Positions 13,185 to 24,159 of a stretch of 64,000 nucleotides of DNA are shown here, one piece after another. Both the position numbers and the translations under genes were made by a program. Origin of the DNA: Plotosus lineatus (taxonomy: Eukaryota; Chordata; Actinopteri; Siluriformes; Plotosidae); contig CM045750.1 in NCBI GenBank assembly GCA_024760905.1, positions 19,468,919-19,532,918 on the forward strand. Reading direction: 5' to 3'. Position 1 is the stretch's first letter, and each line of letters starts with the position of its first letter. Below the pieces are notes generated by a model that was not told where the DNA came from, made no database searches, and worked only from the letters and a program-made list of their open reading frames with translations.

Positions 13185-13277
<93 letters not shown>
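13098..13277. repeat. (GT)n then (TA)n microsatellites
   Basis: GT at about 13098-13144 and TA at about 13193-13277, with a short TTTAATAA-rich link. Confidence 0.95.
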
Positions 13278-13280
<3 letters not shown>

Positions 13281-14293
13281 CAGCTTAAACAATGCCCTGT
13301 GAATTTAAAAACAATAAAAAAAACCTACAAAAATAAAATAGAAAAAAGATGCTGTCAAAATAATTATGGTTCAAATGGCATCTTCTTAGAATTGATCTTC
13401 TAATAATTATTTAATAATCAGTAACGCCAGTTCACCGACAGACATGACACTTGAAGTTGAGATGCAACCAAATAGCCTGGAAAGAAGCTCTGTAGTCATG
13501 AGGACAGCATCACATGGACTGTAACCCAAGCCCTCCATTAAAAAACTGGAGCCGAGAGGTGGTACCACATTTGTGTGTGAAACCAATTTGATTTGTTGTG
13601 TGTGGGAAATGGCCCTTTGTAAATTCAGAAACAAACAAACAAAAAATAATTATTAGGGGATTTATCTTCACCTTCAATTGCACTATGAACTTAAAAAAAA
13701 GAAAAAAGAAAAGGAGCAGATGACGTAAGGAAAAATAATGCTGATCCTTTTATAAATTCCATTCATTTATAAGAAACAGACCACCTTCATTCCTTCAGCG
13801 TACTTATACTGTCCAGAAACCTCTCTATAGTCATTCACATTTGTTTGGTCAAATTGGATTAACATTTCATTTTATATCAGCTCATCAGTGGATGAAGTTG
13901 CCCCGGCCAGTTTACGTCATCTTGAAGGCTGTCTGTATTTGATTTATCTGCTTGATTTATCATGTCAAGCAGCAGCACAATACTCAATAAACTGCAGAAT
14001 ACCAAAGAAGAGAAAGCTGCGGAGGCATGAGTCATGGCTGACAAGAAGGAAAATTCAGCAAAATTATGAGCTGAAATAACACGATCAAGTAGCGCTTAGC
14101 ATAAATCCAGGGTCAGAAAGGTTTTCTTTCTTTTTTTTTTTTAGAATCCATTTAACTGCAGATTAACCTGAAATATTTTATTTCACACTCATTGCATTTT
14201 TATTTATTGATTTTCATTAACACCCTGTTATGTATAATTCACGGCCAAAATTACATTTCCTCAGAAACTGTGGTATATTAGGCTCACATAATA
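13278..14293. other. Unique AT-rich sequence
   Basis: No repeat family recognised. ORFs of 63-75 codons at 13407-13634 (minus) and 13888-14079 (plus) lack any known motif and are not called as genes. Confidence 0.45.
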
Positions 14294-14800
14294 CAGGGAT
14301 CCTTCACTTTCCGCGGTTAATGGGGACCGACCCCCCCCCCCATTAACCGCGGAAAGGGAAGCCCCCCCATGACCACTGATTTACTTGAAGGAAATCCACT
14401 GATTCCCCCTGACTGAGGTATATATCAATAAATACATATTCAACACTATAAATGCTTATAATAACAAATAAACATTCAAAAATAATGCATAATAAATAAA
14501 ATTCCCACTCTCCACAAGGTTGTCACTGTCCTCCCCAGTGCAGCTAACTGGGTTATCAAAGGCCGGCCATGTCTCTCAATGTCTATGGTGTGAGGCATGT
14601 AAAAGAACCATTGCTGACTTTCGACAAGAGTAGGCTGAAAAGCCGTCGGCGTGTTTCCGCCCTGCAATGGCCTGGTGAGCTGTCCAGGGTGTACTTTGCC
14701 CTCGCCTGAAGTTGGCTGAGATGGGCGCCAGCCTCCCCATGACCATAATTCGGATTAAGCGGTTACAAAAAATGAACTGATAAACTGATAAATAAAATAT

Positions 14801-14863
<63 letters not shown>

Positions 14864-14911
14864 CATGCACACACACACAAATGTGCACATCACATAAAAA
14901 TATAAGTTGTG

Positions 14912-14948
<37 letters not shown>

Positions 14949-14962
14949 GGGGGGGTATTTTT

Positions 14963-14998
<36 letters not shown>

Positions 14999-15166
14999 TA
15001 TTTATTTATTTTTGCATAATTGGCCTTGTTTTACGGCATTTTCTTTAACTTTTCCCCATTTTTTTTCTTAATTTCCTTATTTTTAAAATTTTCAATGACA
15101 TTTTTGAAAAACCCGTGATGCACTGAAGCCACAGAAACTGAATCACGAAGTAGTGAGGGATCACTG
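14294..15166. mobile_element. Pogo/Tigger-like MITE split by a SINE and microsatellites
   Basis: Ends CAGGGATCCTTCACTTTCCG and AGTGAGGGATCACTG with TA outside each. Near the left end CGCGGTTAATGGGG is followed by its inverted copy CCCCCATTAACCGCGG, a small hairpin. The family interior is split at about 14502 by a SINE (to 14796), then carries (CA)n at 14803-14858, (GT)n at 14917-14946 and (TTA)n at about 14970-15010. Confidence 0.85.
14503..14796 (+). mobile_element. Family A SINE, 5'-truncated, nested in the MITE
   Basis: Starts at TCCCACTCTCCACAAGG (just after the B box) and ends AATTCGGATTAAGCGGTTAC plus AAAAATGAACTGATAAACTG. The MITE motif GCATAATAAATAAAAT resumes on the right as ATAAATAAAATATAAA, consistent with a short target duplication. 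Confidence 0.85.
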
Positions 15167-15177
15167 TAATTACAGTC

Positions 15178-15310
15178 ACGCTGAATGTCAACCAGATCTG
15201 GCGAGCTGTTCCAGGGTGTACCTCGCTTTCACGCAGTGGTTTCCTGAGATAGGCACATCTTCCCCATGACCCGTGTGGGATGAAGTGGTTTGGCAAAATG
15301 AGTGAGTGCA
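15178..15310 (+). mobile_element. SINE 3'-body fragment (family A/C tail)
   Basis: Reads TCTGGCGAGCTGTTCCAGGG through GATGAAGTGGTTTGGC and AAAATGAGTGAGTG, the shared 3' half of families A and C, without a head. Confidence 0.7.
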
Positions 15311-15940
15311 AATATTCTTACACTTACAAACCTCTACAGTATTACATACATCATCATCTTTATATCCAACATGGCTGACAATCACAAATGTCCAGGCATT
15401 CCTGCCTACATTTTTAACTCAATTACAGAATATACATAATGATGTTAATTCTGTTATAATGTAATGGATGTTTTTTGCTGCAAGTGCTTGGCATGGAACT
15501 TATAACTGTGAATAGACACACTGTGCAACAACAGTCGTATTGTCAAGGCTCAGAGTAATGCAGAGGATTGCACTGAAGCACCACAGACACATCACAGAGC
15601 CAAGGGTTGGACAGCCATGCGTGAACAGAGAGTAAACTGAGCGCTGAGGGACCACGGCAGTGTGAACTCATCTTCCTCCAGCAGCAGCAACAGAGTAACA
15701 GCTGACAGGCTGAAATGCAGGGTGAAAAAGAGAATGCGCACAGGGGAATCTGATGCATCACTATATCAAAAGTAGCAGACAGATGCAGCCATAATAGAAC
15801 GGAGTGCAATTATGCAGACCTGACTGAATATAATAGGTGATTTGTTATTATTGGGTGCGCTGTTTAATGTGTTAATCAGCGATGAGCAGAGATAGCTCAA
15901 AATGTATTGTAAAATATGATATCTATTAGTGAGGGGATTC
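15311..15940. other. Unique sequence, no gene seen
   Basis: Non-repetitive. Minus-strand ORFs of up to 88 codons show no recognisable domain. Confidence 0.45.
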
Positions 15941-16160
15941 AAGTTTGGATATAATTTATTAATCCTGCAAGGGAAATTTGGCTTCTGTATTTGACAATGA
16001 CACGCACACACTCGGAGTAGTGGGCTGCCACATAGTGGAGCATCCAGAGAGCAATTGAGAATTGGGTACCTTGCTCAATGGCATCCCAGCCATGAAGTTG
16101 GATGAAGGAAAGATGCTGCTCCCACAGCCATACAATGACAGCGTTTGAGAGACATCCAAA
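15941..16160 (-). mobile_element. Family D SINE, diverged
   Basis: Minus-strand copy: TTATTAATCCTGCAAGGGAA, GGGCTGCCACATAGTGGAGC and GGGTACCTTGCTCAATGGCA match the body of the common fish SINE that contains 'GAGCAAGGTACC'. Poly-T at 16183-16204 lies just beyond. Confidence 0.65.
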
Positions 16161-16218
16161 CATCCAAAGAGACTTACATGTATCTTTTTTTTTTTTTTTT
16201 TTTTATGCATTTGAACAA

Positions 16219-16568
16219 AGGGACAGTGGTGGTCTGGTGGTGAAGGCGCTGGATCACTGATCCTAAGGTTGGGGGTTCAAGCCCCACTTGCCACAAGATC
16301 ATTACTGTCCCCCTCCAGTGCAGCTAACTGGGTTATCAAAGGCCGGCCATGTCTCTCACTGTCTATGGTGAGAGGTTCATGTAAAGGAACAATTGCTGAC
16401 TTTCAACAAGAGTACTGTAGCTGCAAAGCTGTCAGCGTGTTTTCATCTTGTGAAGGCCTGGCGGACTGTCCAGGGTGTACTCTGCCCTTGCCTGCAGTCG
16501 GCTGGAATGGGTGCCAGCCTCCCTGTGACCCCACTTAGGATTAAGCGGTTACAAAAAATGAACTGAAC
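16219..16568 (+). mobile_element. Family A SINE
   Basis: Complete head (GGGACAGTGGTGGTCTGGTG, B box GGTTCAAGCCCC) to tail (GGATTAAGCGGTTACAAAAA). Flanks TTTGAACAAA and TGAACAATTG may be a degraded target duplication. Confidence 0.9.
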
Positions 16569-16987
16569 AATTGAACAATTGAAGCTTGCACAACTGCTCA
16601 ACAGTTGCAGCTTGGTGGTAATAGGGTGGGACCTTCAGATCTGTCATCCAGAGAGTTGACCACTGAGCCACCACTGTCACAATTTTTTTTTTCCTGTTGC
16701 TCCAGAAATCAAAGAAAGTAGTCTTTAATGCAATGATATGCAAATGAATGATGCTTGTAAACAGTGCCTTCACTTACTATATTGTTTGGTTATTAACCAT
16801 CAAGACTTACTCATTCTTAGTCACTGATTTGTCGTACACTTTCTGGACAACTATTGAATCATCAGTATGCTCTGATTTTAAAAGTAACCAGAACCACGAT
16901 CAGATTTACATCCCTGTGTCGTGATGCTAATAATATTTGGGCATAAAAGCAAATTACTTAAGAACGTGGTGAATATTTCCACATATT
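16569..16987. other. Unique sequence
   Basis: About 16610-16680 (GGTGGGACCTTCAGATCTGT...GACCACTGAGCCACC) looks like a reversed tRNA-like SINE head fragment. The rest is unique. Confidence 0.4.
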
Positions 16988-17198
16988 CAGGGAGCACGTT
17001 CGACAGTTAATTGGGACCAAGATCTCCACTCAACTACCGAATTCTGTGAGGTAGAATCACCCCCACACACAACCGACTGACGTATACGTACATATATATG
17101 TGTATAATATCAATAAATACATATCCACTGATATAAATGCTTATAATAACAATTAAACATTAAAAAATAATGCATAAGATGTAAATAAAATATGAATA

Positions 17199-18080
17199 CA
17201 GTCGGCCTTCTACTTACGAAAACCTCTGAATACAAAAAATCCAGGTTACGAAAAACATTTTCCTAAATTTTCGTCCTCCTTTTATGAAAACAGCCTCTTT
17301 TTACAAAAAGCAATAAAAGCGCCATTCAAAAATTCAAACGCACCATTAAAACATTCAAACAATGCGCGAGATGCTCTCTCATTGCTGTCCTCCAACATCC
17401 CGCTCCGCTGGCCTCCCATTGGCCAGGAGGGAGCTGAACGGTACCCATACTTCCTGTTTGTCACTGCCTGTTTGTTTGAGAAGGAGAGTTGAACAGGACT
17501 GATGGCCTGTGAGATTTTTTGAGCGTGATCGTTGCAGCATTATATTTCGTTATCTATCATGGACCCCAAGAAAGTGATTCCCGGTGACACTGAAAAAAAG
17601 AAGCGGGCTCCGTTATCAATCAAAGTGAAGCAGGAGATAATAAAAAAATACGAAAGTGGGATGCGGTTGGGCGAAATCGCAAAGGAGTATGGCCGAAACC
17701 CCTCGACAATCGGGATGATATTGAAACAGATGGAGACCTTAAAAGCGGAGATACAGTGGCGGAGGCGAATATTTCGGAAAATTTTAAGGACCTTGTGAAC
17801 GGGGGTGAGGGTTCTTCAGACCAGCAACCCTCGGACTTTAAAGCGTCACGTGGGTGGTTTGAGAGATTTAAAAAAAGGTAAATAATTTTCTTTTACTTTT
17901 AACACATATTTCATACAAAATTGGTGTACTTTCATAATTTTTAAAGGGTTTATGGGGTAGTCTTGGGAGCCTTGGAACAAATAACGTGTTTTACATGTAA
18001 AATGCATCTCTACTTACGACAACTCCAGGTTACGGGAAAGGCGCTGAAATGAATTGATTTCATAAGTAGAGGGCTGACTG
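17199..18080 (+). mobile_element. Tigger/pogo element, internally deleted, with promoter-like leader
   Basis: Terminal inverted repeats CAGTCGGCCTTCTACTTACG and the matching right end (CATAAGTAGAGGGCTGACTG), TA on the left. At 882 bp it is far shorter than an autonomous Tigger (about 2.4 kb or more). Upstream of the transposase start lies GGCCTCCCATTGGCC at about 17410, an inverted CCAAT box. The same leader occurs in the reversed element at 22898-23774, which places the two in one family. Confidence 0.85.
17559..17881 (+). pseudogene. Tigger transposase N-terminal DNA-binding fragment, frameshifted
   Basis: The reading frame starts MDPKKVIPGDTEKKKRAPLS, followed by IKVKQEIIKKYESGMRLGEI and a helix-turn-helix ending NPSTIGMILKQ, the CENP-B-type N-terminal domain of pogo/Tigger transposases. 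It runs to a stop at 17798. From about 17750 the homologous frame shifts and reads GDTVAEANISENFKDL and then FKASRGWFERFKKR, the second half of the bipartite DNA-binding region, stopping at 17881. The catalytic DDE/DDD domain (about 200 residues in the family) is absent. It cannot be a transposase. It could at most encode a short DNA-binding peptide, for which nothing here argues. Confidence 0.85.
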
Positions 18081-18324
18081 TGTGCACCTCACAAAAATGT
18101 AAGTATTTTTGATGGGAGTTTTTAGGTTGTTTTTTGTTTTGTGTCATTTTAGTTTTTTTTTTTTTTTTTTTGGATGATTGGCCTTGTTTTTGCAGCATTT
18201 TCCTTAACTTTTCCCCCTATTCTTCCTTAATTTCCTTATTTTTTTAATTCTATGAATATTTAAAAAAAAAATGCGATGCACTGAAGCTGCATGAATTGAA
18301 GCACGAAGTAGCGTGGGATCCTTG

Positions 18325-18987
18325 TATTTAGTGTTGTGACATTTTCCTCACCTTTACTCTTTTTATAGCTCTTTTCTATGGTTTGTACAATCCTTGAGCA
18401 AAAAAAAAAAAAAAAAAGCCATAGTGACATCATGAGTCTCGTCATCTAATTTGCACTCATCTTGGATTAGATGATTCACGGATTCTTTATCACACTTGAA
18501 ATTTATCATTTATTGTTCTGGAAAGTGGGCGACATTTTTTGCCATGCCATAATTAAAGTGACTTGGAGAGCACAACCCTGTCAGGCAATGTCTCGTTGAT
18601 CCAACCACACTGACACTAATTTAGCTGTAGGGGGTCAAACAGGAAAGTTCACAAAAGCAGCCTATTCCTGAAAAAGGAGCAAACTGTGGAGGCTGGCAGG
18701 GGGTTGAAGAGGGACGAAGCATGCTGTCCATCACAGTATGGGTCTGTATAATGTCATGTCAAAGCTCATTCGGAGAGCATTCATGACAGGCTTTCAGTGT
18801 TCTAATACAGGTTAACTTTTTTGATATAATCAGGCCATTAGGAGAATCCTCATGCTACAGCGATCTATATCCAAGGTCTACGAGAGCCAAAACAAGAACA
18901 AAAAGGAGCTTGATTTGGAGCTCAGTAACCACATTTAGATTTTTACTGCTGTGATGTCAAAAGACATCATTTGGATCAATAGGACCT
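18325..18987. other. Unique sequence, conserved-looking
   Basis: Non-repetitive apart from poly-A at 18400-18417. No gene recognised. Confidence 0.4.
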
Positions 18988-19715
18988 TTCATTCATTCAT
19001 TCATTTATTTTCTGAACCTCTTAATCCTAGTTAGGGTCACAGGGAGGCTGGCGTCCATCTCAACCAACTCTGGTGTGCACCAAGGACAGCTCACCAGGCC
19101 AACGCAGGGGTGACACTCACACAAACATTCATCCTCATACTCACACGAACACCTAGGGGTAATTTCAATCAATCAATCTGGGTGCTGTGCCAGAATTGTG
19201 GCGTAGGTGGCAACCATAACAGCCTTGTCATGGCTGTATACAAAGGGCAAAAATATCCGCAGTAGCGGCCCAAAGGTCTTTCTGCAGGGTGGTTTTATTG
19301 AGACACCATCTCTAGCTAGCTGGCGGTTGACTCTAAAGAGTTCATCCACACTTTGATAGGTCTTGTTTTTATTACTACTGGGTTGCTAACCACCCTACTC
19401 ACAAAATTTGGAGCCTGGTGGGGGAGCCGGTCTAGGGGTTTGCCGACCGCTTGACCATGCAACAGATTGTACTGGCTTTCACGTTACAAGTAGCAGGGCA
19501 GGACCTGACCTGACAGGCTAGGGATCCTTTGGAACAGCCAATTAACTTACTGTGTATGTTTTTGGACTGTTGGAGGAAACCAGAGTACTCAGAGGAAACC
19601 CACACGGGCACAGAAACCCACACAGAGCATACCAATTCTATACAGAAACCCCCGAGTCCAGGAAACAAACCCAGTACCTTCTTGCTGTGAGTCAGACGTG
19701 CTAACCACTGCGCCA
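18988..19715 (-). mobile_element. Family C SINE split by a 350-bp insertion
   Basis: Minus-strand SINE: tail (CATTCATTCATTTATTTTCT) at 18988 to CACCTAGGGGTAATTTC at about 19164, then foreign sequence to about 19515, then GGATCCTTTGGAACAGCC to the head at 19715 (GACGTGCTAACCACTGCG). Confidence 0.85.
19165..19515. mobile_element. Unidentified insert inside a family C SINE
   Basis: About 350 bp (CTGGGTGCTGTGCCAGAATT ... GACCTGACCTGACAGGC) not seen elsewhere in the window. CTAGGGG on the left and CTAGGGA on the right could be the edges of a short duplication. Higher GC than its surroundings. Possibly a LINE fragment, read on the minus strand. Identity unknown. Confidence 0.4.
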
Positions 19716-20366
19716 CCGTGCGCCATTCTATAGGACCTTTCCTCCTAAATAATGAATAAAATGTGTCAGTTAAATGAACAAGAGTACAAGGCTGAAATGT
19801 TTTGTGTTGCAGTGGTTGTCAAATGCAATGATACACAAGACTCCAATTAAGCTGTACAGCATTGTCTGACAACATATCTGAGGCAGCTTTGCTTTGTATT
19901 GCAAATGAAGATGGCCTTTTTGGGCACCGAATAGCTTGCTGAGACAGTCTTCTACTAAGTAGTCCATTAAGAAGTTTATTGGCTGAATTATCTAAGGGGC
20001 TGCTGGGATAAATAGGAGAAGAATATGTTAAATAAGGAAGTGTTTATGCATACATGAAGACTGTTATACACGATGCCTTCTTCTCTTGTTGATTGTCTGT
20101 CAGTTCTGTGACATAACACACTGAATAGAGGTGTTCTCATATGATACTGATCACAATTTCAATTTTCCGTGATTATATTCAGATGCGAAATAGGAGGTGA
20201 TCAAATAGCATTGGTAAGCATCATAATAATCGGTATACATTAGTGTAACACATTTAAAATGGGGTGGGGGTGATACTGTGAGATATTCTGGCCATATTGC
20301 TGCTAAATGCACATTTTTTAATACAATATCACAGACCCATCGGAACAACGTGGTGTGCTTGATTAC
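19716..20366. other. Unique AT-rich sequence left of the importin-9 exon
   Basis: No repeat or further importin-9 exon was noticed here on the minus strand. Confidence 0.4.
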
Positions 20367-20515
20367 TATATCTTGCAAGCGCTTGTCATTGGAGTTAATG
20401 CTATGCTGCAGGAGTTTACACGACGCTACAGCACTGACTTTGCCTTCGTACTGCCCATAGAAAAGATGTTGACGGCTCATCCATCCAATCATGACAAACT
20501 CTAGGGCTGGTTTCC
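20367..20515 (-). pseudogene. ipo9: Importin-9 internal exon, isolated (intact exon or relic)
   Basis: The minus strand encodes, after a 2-nt partial codon, 49 residues beginning KPALEFVM, continuing [24 protein letters not shown] and ending NDKRLQDI. These follow importin-9, the beta-family nuclear import receptor for histones and ribosomal proteins, in the HEAT-repeat region near two-thirds of the protein. The frame is open. A splice acceptor (TCACAG) precedes it, and a donor (GTAATC) follows the ATA codon exactly where similarity stops. Length 149 nt. Differences from the vertebrate sequence as I recall it (for example IGW for AEW, HSIN for HGIN) are moderate. I noticed no adjoining importin-9 exon on this strand. 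It could be one exon of a gene with very long introns, a partial duplication, or a decaying copy. Retained splice sites argue against a processed retrocopy. Confidence 0.75.
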
Positions 20516-21924
20516 CTGTGACATTTGAAGTGTCAAGTGCCACAATTGAAGTGACATAGCTTTAGAGCATAATAACATCAGATGAAATATATCAGTGGCA
20601 TGAAACCCATTTTCACTGAGGGCCACAACACTAAATTTTAAAGTGATCATGCATTTTATGACACTGTTGCATTTTATGACAACGCTTAGCAGCAACACGC
20701 TGGCATGCAATCCTTCTTCAGCATTGAATGACGAGCTGTTTACTTGAAATTTATTGCTGCCACCTAGTGGAAGGATGATGAATTTGGTTTCAGGGTAATG
20801 GTTGAAGCAAACCGTACGATAATCATATTCTTAGAAAACTCTTGAGGACCACTGCAAATGAGTTTAGACCAGATTAAAAATCTTTGGAGTTATAAAGGAA
20901 ATATAATTGGACAGAATAGTAAATCTTCTTTGTACTAATATGATCGCTTGAGCATATTGTCAGATCTTGACCCTATTTAAATTCGCAAAACCAAAGCCTT
21001 TACAGAGGTTACTTTAAATAATTAATACATATATTGAAGCAGTACATAAAAGTGGAGCTCGGGATGGATATCTCTGCTGATAACGTCGGATGCTGGTGTT
21101 GTATGTGCAGATACTTTAAAAGTTGAATCAACTAAATAAACCTCTGCATTTCCCGAAACCAGATAAAAGTTAATGTTGAGTTTTTGTTTAATGTCCTTTA
21201 CCCGGCTGGCTTCAATTGTGTCACCTGTCAGGTTTCGCAACTCACACAAACCTCTCACATACTCAACCTCTTAAAAATATGAACCATGTATGACTTCCCG
21301 CGAGTTATTCTTTGGCCATCTGAGAAAGAGACAAACATATAAGTGAGTGGATTGAGAGCTACCTGGGCCCAGCAGGTGTCTGTGGGATTTTAAATAATTC
21401 AGTTTTCCAAATTAGATTTTCCTGACATTAATGAATGTATTAATGAGCCCTATTGACACACTCCCTCATGTATATGAGCCAAGTTGCAGGCTGTGTGAAG
21501 TAAAGTTAAATAGGTCACTGTGAACTTGGAGGAGAGACAAAGGAGAGGGGCAAAGTCTATCAAACTCATTACTTAATTGCTATCTCGAACTTCTATTGAG
21601 CTTCCTGGGCTTTTTCTCTGGGATTATAATATCAGTAACCGTAGGAAACATTGAGGGTGAAAAGGACAGTGCAGACAATGGCACAGGAGCAAACGACGCT
21701 CAGATATTACAAAAGGGTATTATATATTTAAAAGATCTGCACAAAAAACAAAAACAAAAAAATACTGGATTATGGCATGGTATCCTCATTGTATCATCAG
21801 TGTTGTTCCAAAGCATTATAGCTATGATTACAGCCAAAAGGGAGACCTGAGAATTTCTCTCACAGGGAAATATTTGCCGAATGGACATTCAAGTTCAAGG
21901 CGCAACTAAAATATGAGCTGTGTT

Positions 21925-21927
<3 letters not shown>
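20516..21927. other. Unique sequence, no gene called
   Basis: Holds a 78-codon minus-strand ORF (21022-21258) and an 84-codon plus-strand ORF (21596-21850), neither with a recognisable domain. Confidence 0.4.

Positions 21928-21971
<44 letters not shown>
21928..21971. repeat. (ATA)n microsatellite
   Basis: About 15 copies of the ATA/TAA triplet. Confidence 0.9.
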
Positions 21972-21972
<1 letters not shown>

Positions 21973-22164
21973 GTAAAAAGGTGTTAGGCAATTAATGTGG
22001 GCAGCCGAACCATACAAACAGCCAAGACGATGTAATATAATTAGACTGGAGAGATTAATAGGTAAGGTGATTGGACACACTTACTCAGCCCTGCAAATCA
22101 GTCAATCAGAACACAATTAAATAAATGAAACACAAACAAATTAATACATATACAGCTGCAGAGG

Positions 22165-22470
22165 AAGAAGCATTCATCCGTCCACCATTTGTCTGTGAGG
22201 GGTAAGCCGGAGCCAATCCCAGCTGACGTTCATTGAGAGACGGTGTACACTCTGAAACGGTTGCTAATATATTATGGAATTGATACAGATACAACCGTGG
22301 CCACCAACAGACAAATCTAGAGCAGCCAGGTGACATAATGTGCCATGAATTTGGTGTGTGGGAGGTACCTGGAGCACCAGAGAACAGTGATATGGGCACA
22401 GGGAGTACATGCAAACTCAAAATAGAATGATTCTTGGTAGAGATGTGGACCCTGAATCTCCTCACTATGG
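22165..22470 (-). mobile_element. Family C SINE, old copy
   Basis: AGCCAATCCCAGCTGACGTT, AGAGCAGCCAGGTGAC, GTGTGGGAGGTACCTGGAGC and GGGAGTACATGCAAACTC appear in SINE C minus-strand order but are heavily diverged. Confidence 0.65.
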
Positions 22471-22517
22471 GCAACAGAGAAAAACTTATAAGCCAACACT
22501 TCACCCAAGGCACAAAC

Positions 22518-22557
22518 ATTTAAAAAAAAAAAAAAAAAGAAAGAAGCATCTGCAACT

Positions 22558-22617
<60 letters not shown>

Positions 22618-22692
22618 ACACACACAATAAGAAAAGAAAAACGTAAAGAGGTCAGCATAATCCCCCCCCCAAAAAAAAAAAAAAAAAAAAAT
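22518..22692. repeat. Poly-A, (CA)n and C/A homopolymer cluster
   Basis: Poly-A at about 22518-22536, CA at 22560-22626, then a C run and an A run at 22661-22691. Confidence 0.9.
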
Positions 22693-22897
22693 CAGCCACA
22701 TTATTACTATTTAGTATTGCTTTAAGCAGTGCAAACAAAAGAAAATGTGTCAATAAAAACAGGTCATTAAAAATAGATTGAGGAAAAATATATACAGTAC
22801 ATGTAACAAAGCAGATTACAGCACAAACATACAACACACATAAACTATGATGAATTACATACGGCTCAAAACAGGCACTGCAAACAAAGCTATAATG

Positions 22898-23774
22898 CAG
22901 TGGTACCTCACCTTACAAAATTAATCCGTTCCAAAGCCTTTTTCGGAACCTGACTTTTTCGTAAGTAGAACCGCATTTTACATGTAAAATGCGTCATTCT
23001 TTCCAAGGCCCCCAATACTACCTTTAAAAATGATAAAAGTATACCTTTTAATTACTTTGTGTTGACCAGGCCTTCTTAGAAGAGTTATAATCTGACAAAT
23101 GTGTATGCAAGGTTAAAAGCCTGAGCCAAAAAAATGAAGTTGCAATGAGCACACTCGAAAAACTCATGAAACAAGCTGCTACTCAAGGGAGTTGCGTCAT
23201 CCCTCCGAGCCAATGGGAGGCCAGCAGGGCGGGATGTTGGGAGATAGCCAATGGGAGGCCAGCGGGGTGGGATGTTGGGAGACCGTCAATGAGAGCAACT
23301 CGCACATTGTTTTTTTTTTTTTTTTGTTTTTTGTTTTTTAATTGACCATGTCTTCTTAGAAGAGTTATAATCTTACAAATGTTTATGCAAAGTTAAAAGC
23401 CTGAGCCAAAAAATAAAGTTGCAATGAGCACACTCAACAAACTCATGAAACAAGCTGCTGCTCAAGGGAGCTGCGTCATCCCTCCTAGCCAATGGGAGGC
23501 CAGTGGGGCGGGATATGGGGAGATAGCCAATGGGAGGGAGCTGTGTCATCCCGCCTAGCCAATGGGAGGCCAGCGGAGCGGGATGTTGATAGACAGCCAA
23601 TGGGATAGCAAGTCACGCATTGTTTGAATGGTGCATTTTAATGTTTGAATGGCACGTTTGGTGCGTTTCATAAGGAGAACTTGTTTCATGTACAGAGACA
23701 AAAAAATTAGGAAAATGTTTTTCGTAAACTGGATTTTTTGTTTTCTGGGACTATTGTAAGGAGAGGTACCACTA
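22898..23774 (-). mobile_element. Tigger-family element (reversed) with a 280-bp tandem duplication
   Basis: Terminal repeats CAGTGGTACCTCACCTTAC and GTAAGGAGAGGTACCACT. Read on the minus strand, 23600-23530 matches the leader of the 17199 Tigger (CATTCAAACAATGCG, CATCCCGCTCCGCTGG, CCTCCCATTGGC). The block TTGACCAGGCCTTCTTAGAA recurs 280 bp later (23062 and 23342). AGCCAATGGGAGGCCAGC is repeated several times in the block, giving a CCAAT-box array. No transposase frame remains. Confidence 0.8.
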
Positions 23775-23811
23775 TACAAACATAACACAATACAGTACAT
23801 ACAACACATTC

Positions 23812-24150
23812 ATCCTCGTTCATTTTCTGTAACTGCTTAATTCTAATTAGGGTCGTGGGGAGGCTGGCGCCCATCCCAGCCAACTTAGCGCAAGGGCAGA
23901 GTACACCCTGGACAACTTGCCAGGCCATCGCAGGGTGGAAACACACTGACGACTTTGTAGCTGCTTTTGTTGAAAGTCAGCAATGGTTCTTTTACATGAG
24001 AGACATGGCCAGCCTTTGATAACCCAGTTACCTGCATCTGGACCTGATGTGTGTTGGGGGTGGGTCAGAACCTGTGGTGAGTGGGGCTTGAACTCCCAAC
24101 CTTAGGATCAGTGATCTAGCACCTATACTGCTAGGGCAAACACTTCCCCA
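23812..24150 (-). mobile_element. Family A SINE
   Basis: Tail CATTTTCTGTAACTGCTTAA on the left, body GCCAACTTAGCGCAAGGGCA and TTGATAACCCAGTTACC, head remnant CTAGCACCTATACTGCTAGG on the right. Confidence 0.9.
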
Positions 24151-24159
24151 CATTCATCA

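Larger units (their letters stand above)
16988..18324. mobile_element. Pogo/Tigger-like MITE split by a larger Tigger element
   Basis: Left end CAGGGAGCACGTTCGAC is diverged. The interior follows the family (CCGACTGACGTATACGTACA, ATAATGCATAAGATGTAAAT) to 17198, resumes at 18081 (TGTGCACCTCACAAAAATG) and ends AGCGTGGGATCCTTG at 18324. Insertion of the 17199-18080 element shows that the MITE is the older of the two. Confidence 0.85.

Noticed and set aside
20151..20543. 130-codon ORF as a complete small gene
   Set aside because: Only codons between the splice sites match importin-9. The ends are intron read-through.
21022..21258. 78-codon minus-strand ORF of balanced composition
   Set aside because: No recognisable domain, splice context or repeat identity. 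Its length is within chance in AT-rich DNA.
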